The translations under genes were made by a program, and so were the position numbers. A DNA stretch of 39,299 bases from Pseudomonadota bacterium (GTDB lineage Bacteria > Pseudomonadota > Alphaproteobacteria > Rhizobiales > Rhizobiaceae). The stretch spans positions 1 to 39,299 of the forward strand of contig JAEWDP010000067.1 in NCBI GenBank assembly GCA_023390055.1. The letters are read 5' to 3'. The notes beneath the pieces are model-generated. The model worked only from the letters and a program-made list of their open reading frames with translations. It did no database searches and was not told the DNA's origin. How positions within the stretch are numbered: position 1 is the stretch's first letter; each line of letters opens with the position of its first letter. Below are positions 1 to 7,754 of the stretch, piece by piece.

Positions 1-61
1 CAATGACGACATCCGGCAAACCAAGGATGGCATCAATCGATGCCCGATCTTCTTTTTCCAT
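1..61 (-). CDS. 5' end of an unidentified gene running off the left edge
   Basis: Reading leftward from an ATG at 61, 20 codons are visible (MEKEDRASIDAILGLPDVVI) before the window ends. A GAGGGA ribosome-binding site lies about 8 bases upstream, which supports a real start. The frame is also open upstream and joins the transposase remnant at 62-220, so this could be a continuation of that debris rather than a separate gene. The product is not recognised. The ILGLPDV stretch is only vaguely reminiscent of transposase N-termini. Confidence 0.35.
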   Translation of the reverse strand, partial: MEKEDRASIDAILGLPDVVI

Positions 62-220
62 CGACTTATCCCTCGCGAAACAAGTCTGATGTGTAACCCT
101 CATCCCCCGTTCATGAGGAAGAGCCCCATTCCAACCGCACAGCGCCAGAACACGCAAGCGGTAATTTTCAAAGTTCCTGAAGCCGAAGGCTCGGCGCGAT
201 ATCATCTCCACAAAATGTAC
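62..220 (-). pseudogene. C-terminal remnant of a transposase (ISL3-like)
   Basis: On the minus strand, in frame from a TAG at 223-221, the translation contains FGFRNFENYRLRVLALCGW. I recognise this from memory as the usual C-terminal end of ISL3-type transposases in rhizobia. Nothing of the catalytic domain is present and the frame begins right after a stop, so only the last 30 or so codons survive. The sequence then runs without a stop into the short frame at 61-1. The adjoining bases (215-240) resemble the non-coding end of an insertion sequence but give no clear terminal repeat. The family assignment is tentative; that it is transposase debris is more secure. Confidence 0.6.
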
Positions 221-334
221 CTAAGACATAGGTGACAACCTCGTGCGGAACGGGTTGTCGATGGTTGCGAGTTGGTTCCGGCAATGCGAGCTTTTTTAGG
301 ACCTGCACGCTTGGAAACGGCAAGACCTGATTTG

Positions 335-1885
335 TCAAAGAAGCCATTCGATTGGAAGTAAACCGATAAACCGGAGCATTATACGTGACAAGGCACTTGT
401 CCCTGGCTCGGTCGCATGGCTAACCCGACTACCGTCTGCTCTGATTTCTTTCCAGATAAGTGTGTTATCCTGGACCAGTTCTGGTGCATAGCTTGCACGC
501 GGAAACTGTTGCGAGAATGCTTCATTAAGAGCGTTGGCCATGCGGGGGCTGTCAATCAGGACGCCCATCTCTGTATTGAGAAGCAGAGACCGTGGATCGA
601 AATTGAATGAGCCAATGAAAATTTGCTTCCCATCCACTGCGAGTGTTTTGGAGTGCAAGCTTGCGCGCGATGATCCCGCAAGGCCGCGAGGCTCTGGTTC
701 ATTGTGGGCCGCGTGTTCAGGCTTTAGTTCGTAAAGCTTGATCCCAGAGCGCAGGAGCCGGGGCCGATACTTCACGTAGGCACTATGAACGATGGCCACG
801 TCGGTCGCAGCTTGAGAGTTGGTCATAATTCGAACATCCACCCCTGATCTTGCTAGATGTTCAAGCGTTTCTGAGATCCTCTTTCCCGGAATAAAATAGG
901 CGGACACGAGATTGATGGATCTCGTCGGCTGCGTGAGAAGTGCCATGAGTTGCGGAAAAAGAAGGTCGTTGGTCTCAGCTTGCCCGAGGCCCTTGGCAGG
1001 ATCGTCACTCACAAGGACAACTTCTGTCCACTCGTAGTCCAGTTGATCTTCGCGCAATTTCCGAACCAGTGAAGAGTCTTGTAGCCGTTGGAGGTAGTGC
1101 TCTCCGTCTGCTGAAGCCATCGCTTGCTTCGCATCAGCAATCAGTTGGTCGAGAGATCCTTCTTCAGGTCGGATGACGATACGGTCGATTGGGTGAGAGG
1201 ACTTGCTGCTCCAATACCGGTCGAAATCTACTCCGATATCGATGGCTGCGTTTCCCACGACAAGGACATCCGTATCCAGGAACTGGACACCGTTCCCAAA
1301 GCCAAAATAGACATCGCCCACGTTGCGGCCGCCAACAATGCTCGCTGCTCCGTCCGCGGTGAGCGACTTGTTATGCATTCGTCTGTTCAATCGAAAGAAG
1401 TCGAATACGTATCCAAGCGGCTTCAGCGTTCGTAAAATGAATGGATTGTAGAGGCGGACTTCGATATTCGGCAACGTGTCGAGGGCAGCCAGATCGCTAT
1501 CGAGGCCGTTAATGCCGTTATCATCGAGTAGAATACGAACGCGTATACCCCGCTTGGCCGCCTGTCGCAGTTCCTCGAGCAGGAGCAGGCCGGTCGCGTC
1601 ACGCTGCCAGATATAGTATTGGACATCGAGTGCTTGTTCCGCCTTGCGGATTAGCGCAATTCTCGCCGCGAACGCATCCGGGCCATCGATTAATGGAACG
1701 ACGCCACTATCCCCTTCCTGTCCGGGAGGTGAGGCAATGGCTAGCCGGCCGAGCGTCGTTGCTTGTGATGCTTCGACCGCCTTTGTTATTGTCCGTCCTT
1801 CGAGTGACGGTGGTTTGAACATCATATGCGCGGTCACCACTATCGCGACAAGCAACGCGATTGCAAAACCGATTTTCCTCAGCAC
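335..1885 (-). CDS. phospholipase D family / cardiolipin synthase-like protein
   Basis: 516 residues with two HKD motifs, the signature of the phospholipase D superfamily. The first is HNKSLTADG (H171, K173, D178) followed by GGRNVGD; the second is HSKTLAVDG (H411, K413, D418) followed by GSFNFDPRS. The N-terminus (residues 5-22) is a single hydrophobic anchor, placing the enzyme at the inner membrane or in the periplasm. Length, spacing of the two motifs and the GRN/GSFNFDPRS context fit the ClsC (YmdC) type of cardiolipin synthase, which transfers a phosphatidyl group between phospholipids. A phospholipase or nuclease role cannot be excluded from sequence alone. The gene stands alone between transposase debris on its 3' side and a broken GST gene upstream, in what looks like an accessory segment. 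The ATG at 1885 gives a complete membrane anchor. Confidence 0.88.
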   Translation of the reverse strand: MLRKIGFAIALLVAIVVTAHMMFKPPSLEGRTITKAVEASQATTLGRLAIASPPGQEGDSGVVPLIDGPDAFAARIALIRKAEQALDVQYYIWQRDATGLLLLEELRQAAKRGIRVRILLDDNGINGLDSDLAALDTLPNIEVRLYNPFILRTLKPLGYVFDFFRLNRRMHNKSLTADGAASIVGGRNVGDVYFGFGNGVQFLDTDVLVVGNAAIDIGVDFDRYWSSKSSHPIDRIVIRPEEGSLDQLIADAKQAMASADGEHYLQRLQDSSLVRKLREDQLDYEWTEVVLVSDDPAKGLGQAETNDLLFPQLMALLTQPTRSINLVSAYFIPGKRISETLEHLARSGVDVRIMTNSQAATDVAIVHSAYVKYRPRLLRSGIKLYELKPEHAAHNEPEPRGLAGSSRASLHSKTLAVDGKQIFIGSFNFDPRSLLLNTEMGVLIDSPRMANALNEAFSQQFPRASYAPELVQDNTLIWKEIRADGSRVSHATEPGTSALSRIMLRFIGLLPIEWLL

Positions 1886-2084
1886 GTTTGCTCCCGAAAT
1901 CCTACCTCATTGAGGCCGCTCACAGCGTGCTAATGGCATTATGCAGGCGTGGCGAAGCCCAGCAGTTTACACATTATACGTATTGCGGAATTTGGCCATG
2001 GTCGATGAAAAGTTCACCGCCAAGCGCGCATGCATATATCGCTGAGGTGCATTCATGTGCGATGTTGGCGGTGGTTCGTCTGGG

Positions 2085-3045
2085 TCAAGAAAGGCTTGGT
2101 GGCAGTTGCGGGCCCAAAGGCACGACCCCCGTCGGATTGAGTGCCTTGATCGAATAATACCCACTTTTGATATGGTCGATATTGACAGTCTCGCGGACGC
2201 CGGGAATGGCAAGAATACGGACAAGATAGTCACTCAATACCGGGTAGTCAGCAATGCGCTTGAGGTTGCATTTGAAGAGACCGTAATAGGCAACATCAAA
2301 ACGAACGAGTGTCACGAACAACCGAATGTCAGCTTCCGTCAGGCGATTACCGGATAAGAACTCGCGACCATCCCCGAACCTTGTCTCAAGTTCCTCAAGC
2401 ATTGCGAAGACCTCGTTGAAGGCTTCCTCGTAAGCAACTTGCGTGGTTGCAAAACCTGCTCGGTAGACGCCGTTGTTGAGACTCGGATAGATGCGATTAT
2501 TCAGGAGTTCAATTTCCTCGCGCAGCTCTTCGGGATAAAGATCATAAGTGGGATCTGCCAGATCACCGAAGCCGGAATTCATCATCCGCAGGATCTCCGC
2601 GGATTCGTTATTGACGACTGTGCCTCGCTGCCGATCCCACAGTACTGGGACCGTGGCGCGGCCGGAGATCGCAGGATCGGCCCGGGCATAGAGTTCATGG
2701 AGATAGGTTGCCCCATTGACCGTGTCATGATCTGCACCCGGAAAGTCGCCAAATCGCCAGCCTTGGTCACTGAGGGTGGGTTCAACTACCGACACGGATA
2801 TTATGTCATCAAGCTTCTTGAGCTTGCGACCGATCAGCGTACGGGACGCCCAAGGGCAGATTAGCGCGACATAAAGGTGATAGCGACCGGGTTCCGCCTT
2901 GAAGCCGCCTTCACCTGTCGGGCCGGGGCTGCCATCGGGTGTGATCCAGTTGCGAAAACTTGACGTTTGACGCACAAAGCCCCCCCTTGTCGTCCTTGGC
3001 TTGCACCGGTTGCCAGTCAGCGACCCATTTTCCATTCACCAGCAT
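2085..3045 (-). pseudogene. glutathionyl-hydroquinone reductase (Xi-class GST, YqjG/ECM4 family), frameshifted near its N-terminus
   Basis: The C-terminal 300 residues are a clear Xi-class glutathione transferase. They carry the CPWA motif with the catalytic cysteine (LICPWASRTL), the SVVEP and NNESAEI segments of the thioredoxin fold, and an all-helical C-terminal domain. These enzymes reduce glutathionyl-hydroquinones. The natural start is the ATG at 3045, six bases after an AAGGAG site, giving MLVNGKWVADWQPVQAKDDKGG. This N-terminus is in a different frame from the rest. The two frames meet at a run of seven G (2986-2980 on the minus strand). With six G the protein would read DDKGGFVRQTSSFRNW without a break and be about 319 residues. 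The gene is therefore disrupted by one inserted base, or the assembly has a homopolymer error. The in-frame ATG at 3035 is an artefact with no ribosome-binding site. Confidence 0.85.
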
Positions 3046-3426
3046 ATTGGTCTCCTTAGATTCCGAGCAAGATTGAGTAGCCCAAGGCTTATGCAATTTG
3101 GTTCTACCATGATCGCGATATTATCGCGCTTGTCATTTCCTTGGCTTTGCAGGAGACGCCAATCTGCACACCTGGCTGAACGTCCTTTTGACACCGGCTT
3201 TATCGCGACAAATAAGTTCGTCGGCGGTGAATATTATGCGATGTCATCTGGAACGTGGTGAAGGTCTTGGCGTTGAGGGGAACCATAAGTACTCAGACTT
3301 GGATCGACTGAAGGATCTTTATGCCTGTCGTTCACGCTCCTGGCGACACGCCCACCGAAGTCCGTTGTCGCGTATTGTCATATCTGACAGTTTGCGTTGT
3401 TCAAAACGAGAATAGAGAGAAGGGTC
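3046..3426. other. divergent intergenic region, no gene seen
   Basis: 381 bases between the leftward GST gene and the rightward lipoprotein gene. Short open frames exist on the plus strand but none has a convincing ribosome-binding site or protein-like composition. I see no convincing promoter hexamers, repeat or RNA structure. Confidence 0.5.
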
Positions 3427-3711
3427 ATGAAACATGTGATTTTCGTCTTTGGTCTTGCTGTTCTACTCGGCGGCTGCACTTCGGCAACCGTGCCAGGCGG
3501 AACGATTGGGCTAGAACCAATTCCTGGTAGCATAACTTATGGCGGACAACCACGAACGCGCCTGACCAAAGCTCCGGTCGGGAGCCCCGTAAACCATCAG
3601 TTTCGAAATGCGCTCGGACAGCGCGTGGAGGAGCGCTACATCATTCAGCCAGACCGCAGCCTGAAACTGGTTTCGCGCCGCGTCTATCGTGAATGGCTGT
3701 TTAACGACTAG
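3427..3711 (+). CDS. small predicted lipoprotein
   Basis: 94 residues. Starts at the ATG at 3427, preceded by GAGAAGGG. An upstream ATG at 3397 would add ten charged residues in front of the signal peptide and is rejected. The N-terminus is a type II signal peptide, with a lysine, a hydrophobic stretch and the lipobox LGGC, so the mature protein would begin at the cysteine (residue 16) and be lipid-anchored facing the periplasm. The mature part ends in a short basic and aromatic segment (RVYREWLFND). I do not recognise a named family. It resembles the many short rhizobial outer-membrane or periplasmic lipoproteins of unknown role. Confidence 0.7.
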   Translation: MKHVIFVFGLAVLLGGCTSATVPGGTIGLEPIPGSITYGGQPRTRLTKAPVGSPVNHQFRNALGQRVEERYIIQPDRSLKLVSRRVYREWLFND

Positions 3712-3882
3712 AGACCATAACGCCGGCTACGACCAATCGTGGACTTGTCCCAACTTGCGCCAGATTCGGCTGTCACTTGGACGCCAATCGGACCGGTGGC
3801 GGGTCACTATGACGCGTCTGCAATACTTGCGGGTGAACCAAGTTTGACGCTATCGGCAACGTAAGTCACAGAAGGATCAGCC

Positions 3883-4308
3883 ATGCCGGAGACTTATTGG
3901 TCGCCGCTACCAGTCTTCAAAACCGGGATACGCGGGCGCTGCCCTCGCTGCGGACAGGGACATCTCTTCAACGGCTTCCTGACCCTTCGACCCAACTGCG
4001 AGGTTTGTGAACTCGACTATTCATTCGCGGATCCGGCAGATGGGCCTGCCTTCTTTGTCATCTGCTTTGCTTGTGTCCCGAGCGTCGCACTGGCCGTTTG
4101 GATCGAAGTGATGTTCCAGCCGTCATTTTGGGTACATCTCGTAGTGTCACTACCCTTTCTTCTTCTGACCTGCATTCCACCGTTGCGCCCGTTAAAAGGA
4201 TGGCTTGTTGCGAGCCAGTATGCATTCAAGGCAGGGCAGGGGTCACATGAGCGATTATCGGCAGTGTCGAACCCTGTAACGGCATCTGTCGAGAACAGTG
4301 GGACCTGA
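3883..4308 (+). CDS. DUF983 family membrane protein
   Basis: 141 residues. The N-terminal half carries two Cys-x2-Cys pairs (RCPRCGQGHLF, residues 19-29, and CEVCELDY, about residues 39-46), a likely zinc ribbon. It is followed by the family's FADPADGPAFFVI segment, two transmembrane helices (about residues 55-75 and 84-100) and the RPLKGWLVASQYAFKA ending typical of DUF983. DUF983 proteins are common in alphaproteobacteria and have no established biochemical function. The start ATG is preceded by GAAGGATC. The C-terminus after KAGQGSHE is unconserved-looking. No operon partner is evident: the next gene is convergent. Confidence 0.8.
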   Translation: MPETYWSPLPVFKTGIRGRCPRCGQGHLFNGFLTLRPNCEVCELDYSFADPADGPAFFVICFACVPSVALAVWIEVMFQPSFWVHLVVSLPFLLLTCIPPLRPLKGWLVASQYAFKAGQGSHERLSAVSNPVTASVENSGT

Positions 4309-4375
4309 TGGATGCATGGTTCTGTCTCTCAGTGTTCGAGACAGATTTTACTGCGAACGGGGCAGAAGGCGTTTA

Positions 4376-4660
4376 TCAGGTACGCCGCCCGACTTCGCGG
4401 GCCAGGTCTTCGAAACCAAAGCTTTCCCCTTTTTCTGCCGCCCCGTTTGCAAGAAGCAGAATGCGAATTGGAAATGCGACCGCCTTTTGATGGGATTGTG
4501 ATACCGTTAGCGGATGCTTATCATCGAGCACGATCTGCTCAGCGTCCTGCAAGACTTTCTCAATTTCGGAGTGGCGCACGAGACCCTTGTCCACCAGAAG
4601 CCGGTTTATTGCAGCGAAAGCCAAGTAAAGGCCTTCGAGCTGAGGGTTGGCTGTATTCAT
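4376..4660 (-). CDS. small hypothetical protein
   Basis: 94 residues from the ATG at 4660 (MNTANPQLEGLYLAF), which follows an AAAGGGAATT ribosome-binding site. Longer versions from 4678 or 4717 lack such a site. The protein is soluble, probably helical, with an acidic middle (EIEKVLQDAEQIVLDD) and a hydrophobic segment (AFPIRILLLANGA). I do not recognise the family. It is convergent with the DUF983 gene and divergent from the tiny membrane peptides at 5010-5198. Composition and ribosome-binding site make it a credible gene. Confidence 0.6.
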   Translation of the reverse strand: MNTANPQLEGLYLAFAAINRLLVDKGLVRHSEIEKVLQDAEQIVLDDKHPLTVSQSHQKAVAFPIRILLLANGAAEKGESFGFEDLAREVGRRT

Positions 4661-5009
4661 AACAATTCCCTTTTTCATGGCGACCCATACGATGACAGCG
4701 GTGTTATGGTCGATCAACCATATACCGAGTTACGCATATTATTAGGCCCGATCCTTCAGATACTGACAAGATCGGCAAAGCCCGTATCGGCAAATACAAT
4801 GCGCTATGCAATCACTTGTATCGCTTGGTTGCCTGGCTGCCTGGCAACCGTATGGGCGTCCGGAGGAAGCCTGCAAGCTTGCGAGAATGGGCCGAAGACG
4901 ATAGGTCGGGTGGTGAAAATCTATCCGGGCGCGGCAATCTCGAACACGTGCCAGTGGAACCTTTTTCAGTGCTCTCCGTTCAACTTCACAAGAAGAAGAG
5001 GAGACCGTT
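4661..5009. other. divergent intergenic region, no gene seen
   Basis: 349 bases between the leftward small hypothetical gene and the rightward peptide genes. Overlapping open frames here lack ribosome-binding sites and look like chance frames. I could not identify a convincing promoter or RNA element. Confidence 0.5.
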
Positions 5010-5084
5010 ATGTACAGCATCGTTTGGCTGGTTGGTGCCATTGTCATCGTCATTGCCGTTTTGAAACTGGTCGGTCTCGTGTAA
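5010..5084 (+). CDS. 24-residue single-span membrane peptide (first of a tandem pair)
   Basis: A 24-codon frame preceded by a strong AGAGGAGACC ribosome-binding site six bases from the ATG. The peptide begins MYSIVWLVGAIVIVIAVL and is almost entirely one transmembrane helix, with a single lysine near the C-terminus. It is paralogous to the peptide at 5124-5198: both show the pattern M-x2-I-W-VGA-VIVIA-L. The duplication, strong ribosome-binding sites and preserved hydrophobic pattern argue for real small proteins of the inner membrane. Similar tiny proteins are, to my knowledge, widespread in Rhizobiales and of unknown function. Confidence 0.7.
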   Translation: MYSIVWLVGAIVIVIAVLKLVGLV

Positions 5085-5123
5085 TTTTTTCTGGCCATTG
5101 GTCTTTTGGGCAAGGAGTGAGAC

Positions 5124-5198
5124 ATGAACCGCATTATCTGGATTGTCGGCGCCGTTGTGATCGTTATCGCCATCTTATCCTTCCTCGGCATTGGTTGA
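5124..5198 (+). CDS. 24-residue single-span membrane peptide (second of a tandem pair)
   Basis: A 24-codon frame (MNRIIWIVGAVVIVIAIL and six more residues) preceded by AAGGAGTGAGAC. Like its upstream neighbour it consists of one hydrophobic helix, here with an arginine at position 3 and a small C-terminal LSFLGIG. The two genes are separated by 39 bases and are probably co-transcribed. The shared IW-VGA-VIVIA core shows a local duplication. Function unknown; such peptides often modulate membrane protein complexes, but nothing here says which. Confidence 0.7.
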   Translation: MNRIIWIVGAVVIVIAILSFLGIG

Positions 5199-5502
5199 GC
5201 AGATGGAATGAGATGGCTTTCAAGACCGGTAGCTCTTTTGATCTTATGATGCACTGTCACAGCAGATCTCGTTCGATAGTGAGAGATGTGGTCGTGGCCC
5301 AGCGGATCTCACGAGCGCTCGTTGATGAGCTTTCGCGCAATGCTCTCAAGCCGCAATAAAATTACGGTTTGTACTTTCAATTCGCATTTTCAGGTCGCTT
5401 TAAGAAATTGCCCCCGCGTGGCCGCCGCCCTAGATTGTAACCAGCGCTCTTCGAGGAGGAAGTTCGCTGGAATCGATCGGTTCTCAGGGAGGAGAAGCGA
5501 GC
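5199..5502. other. gap upstream of the bkd operon
   Basis: 304 bases between the peptide pair and bkdA1. It must hold the bkd promoter unless transcription reads through from upstream. An AT-richer stretch lies at about 5357-5410. I could not assign -35/-10 hexamers or a regulator site with confidence, and no bkdR-like (Lrp family) gene is adjacent. Confidence 0.4.
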
Positions 5503-6735
5503 ATGAGCGATACCAAAAGGCTCAGCCTGAATGTTCCCGAGCCGGAAGTGCGTCCTGGCAACAAGCCAGATTTCTCACATGTCAACATTCCCAAGGCGGG
5601 CTCGGTTCGGCGTCCGCAGATGGACGCTGATCCCGAGAGCATTCGGGATCTGGCGTTCTCGATCATCCGTGTTTTGAATCGGGATGGCGAGGCAGTCGGA
5701 CCATGGGCCGGTACGCTTACAAATCAGGAACTAATGGAAGGTCTGCGGCATATGATGCTGCTGCGCGCCTTCGATCAGCGGATGTTGATGGCACAACGCC
5801 AGGGAAAGACATCCTTCTACATGCAGCATCTGGGTGAGGAGGCCATCTCTTGTGCCTTCCGACGGGCATTGCAGCCGGGTGACATGAATTTTCCGACCTA
5901 TCGGCAAGCGGGTCTACTCATCGCCGGTGGGTATCCGATGGTCGACATGATGAATCAGATCTATTCAAATGATGCCGATCCTCTCAAGGGACGCCAATTG
6001 CCGGTAATGTATTCATCGAAAGAGCAAGGTTTCTTCTCGATTTCCGGAAATCTGGGCACGCAGTTCGTACAGTCGGTCGGTTGGGCCATGGCATCTGCGA
6101 TCAAGAACGATACGAAGATCGCCGCCGGCTGGATCGGGGATGGATCGACGGCGGAATCGGATTTTCATGCTGCCTTGGTCTTTGCTTCCACTTATCGCGC
6201 ACCGGTGATCCTCAATGTTGTCAACAACCAGTGGGCAATCTCGACATTCCAGGGAATTGCCCGCGGGGGCTCAGGAACCTTTGCTGCAAGGGGCCTGGGA
6301 TTTGGCCTCGCATCTCTTCGAGTTGATGGAAACGACTATCTCGCCGTGCATGCGGTTGCGAAGTGGGCTGAGGAGCGAGCACGCAGCAATATCGGACCTA
6401 CCCTCATCGAATATGTGACCTACCGTGTTGGCGCCCATTCGACATCGGATGATCCGTCTGCCTATCGCCCGAAAGAGGAATCTGAAGCATGGCCTCTCGG
6501 CGACCCGGTCATACGGCTCAAGAAACATCTTATTCGTGTCGGCGTCTGGAGCGAGGAGCGCCATACACAGATGGAAGCTGAAATCCGTGATGTCGTTGTC
6601 GGCGCTCAAAAGGAGGCGGAACGTCACGGCACACTGCATTCAGGCGGGCGGCCTTCGGTGCGGGATATGTTCGAAGGCGTTTATGCCGAAATGCCGCAAC
6701 ATCTGAAGCGGCAGCGTCAAGAAGCGGGAGTGTAG
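5503..6735 (+). CDS. bkdA1: branched-chain 2-oxoacid dehydrogenase E1 component, alpha subunit
   Basis: 410 residues, the same length as Pseudomonas BkdA1. With the beta subunit it decarboxylates the 2-oxoacids of valine, leucine and isoleucine using thiamine diphosphate and transfers the acyl group to lipoyl-E2. The thiamine diphosphate motif runs from GDGSTAESD (residue 212) to VVNNQWAIS (N241, N242). The phosphorylation-loop equivalent YRVGAHSTSDDPSAYR is conserved. The N-terminal 40-residue extension (LNVPEPEVRPG) distinguishes the bacterial BkdA1 group from pyruvate E1alpha. The start ATG follows GGGAGGAGAAGCGAGC. It is the first gene of a compact four-gene operon: E1beta starts 3 bases after its stop. 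Confidence 0.95.
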   Translation: MSDTKRLSLNVPEPEVRPGNKPDFSHVNIPKAGSVRRPQMDADPESIRDLAFSIIRVLNRDGEAVGPWAGTLTNQELMEGLRHMMLLRAFDQRMLMAQRQGKTSFYMQHLGEEAISCAFRRALQPGDMNFPTYRQAGLLIAGGYPMVDMMNQIYSNDADPLKGRQLPVMYSSKEQGFFSISGNLGTQFVQSVGWAMASAIKNDTKIAAGWIGDGSTAESDFHAALVFASTYRAPVILNVVNNQWAISTFQGIARGGSGTFAARGLGFGLASLRVDGNDYLAVHAVAKWAEERARSNIGPTLIEYVTYRVGAHSTSDDPSAYRPKEESEAWPLGDPVIRLKKHLIRVGVWSEERHTQMEAEIRDVVVGAQKEAERHGTLHSGGRPSVRDMFEGVYAEMPQHLKRQRQEAGV

Positions 6736-6738
6736 CCA

Positions 6739-7752
6739 ATGGCGCCCATGACGATGATCGAAGCCATTCGAAGTGCGCTTGATGTGTCGATGGGTGCTGA
6801 CGAAAATGTTGTCGTGTTTGGTGAAGATGTCGGCTATTTCGGTGGCGTGTTTCGATGCACCCAAGGTTTGCAGCAAAAATACGGGAAAACACGTTGTTTC
6901 GATACGCCGATCTCGGAAGCGGGCATTGTCGGGACGGCGATCGGCATGGCTGCCTATGGGTTAAAGCCGTGCATCGAAATCCAGTTTGCTGATTATATGT
7001 ACCCGGCCTACGATCAATTGACGCAGGAGGCTGCGCGGTTGCGTTATCGCTCCAACGGCGATTTTACCTGTCCAATGGTCGTCAGGATGCCAACCGGCGG
7101 AGGGATCTTTGGGGGACAGACGCACAGCCAGAGTCCTGAAGCATTGTTTACCCACGTTTGCGGTTTGCAGGTTGTTGTTCCTTCCAATCCTTATGATGCC
7201 AAGGGATTGCTGGTCGCGGCAATCGAAAATCCCGATCCGGTTATCTTCCTAGAGCCGAAGCGTCTCTATAACGGTCCCTTCGACGGGCATCATGAACGCC
7301 CGGTAACGTCATGGGCAGGGCACCCGTTGGGTGAAGTTCCCGACGATCATTTTTCTGTACCGCTAGGCAAGGCCGTGGTCCGTCGGGAAGGATCGGCGGC
7401 AACGATCCTCGCTTATGGTACGATGGTCCATGTGGCGCAGGCGACGGCCGATGAGACTGGCATCGATGCGGAGGTTATAGATCTGCGCTCACTTATTCCC
7501 CTGGATCTCGACACGATATTGGAATCCGTGCGAAAGACCGGGCGCTGCATGGTGGTTCATGAAGCAACGTTGACTTCCGGTTACGGAGCCGAACTTGTTG
7601 CCCTGGTACAGGAGCATTGCTTCTTTCATCTGGAAGCGCCGATAGCACGCCTGACCGGATGGGACACGCCTTATCCGCATGCTCAGGAATGGGATTATTT
7701 CCCGGGTCCCGCACGTATCGGGCAGGCCCTCCGTGAACTGATGGAGGCGTGA
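6739..7752 (+). CDS. bkdA2: branched-chain 2-oxoacid dehydrogenase E1 component, beta subunit
   Basis: 337 residues and full length for the family. The transketolase-like pyrimidine-binding domain is visible in VVVFGEDVGYFGGVFR, followed by CFDTPISEAGIVGTAIGMA, PCIEIQFADYMYPAYDQ and RMPTGGGIFGGQTHSQSPE. The C-terminal transketolase domain ends in the VVHEATLTSGYGAEL segment. The YFGGVFRCTQGL stretch is typical of branched-chain rather than pyruvate E1beta. It lies 3 bases after bkdA1, and the E2 start lies 2 bases after its stop, so the subunits should be co-translated. Confidence 0.95.
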   Translation: MAPMTMIEAIRSALDVSMGADENVVVFGEDVGYFGGVFRCTQGLQQKYGKTRCFDTPISEAGIVGTAIGMAAYGLKPCIEIQFADYMYPAYDQLTQEAARLRYRSNGDFTCPMVVRMPTGGGIFGGQTHSQSPEALFTHVCGLQVVVPSNPYDAKGLLVAAIENPDPVIFLEPKRLYNGPFDGHHERPVTSWAGHPLGEVPDDHFSVPLGKAVVRREGSAATILAYGTMVHVAQATADETGIDAEVIDLRSLIPLDLDTILESVRKTGRCMVVHEATLTSGYGAELVALVQEHCFFHLEAPIARLTGWDTPYPHAQEWDYFPGPARIGQALRELMEA

Positions 7753-7754
7753 TC

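Noticed and set aside
4514..5359. 281-residue frame on the plus strand
   Set aside because: Cys/Arg/Trp-rich composition, no ribosome-binding site; overlaps the better-supported minus-strand gene and the two peptide genes. Chance frame.
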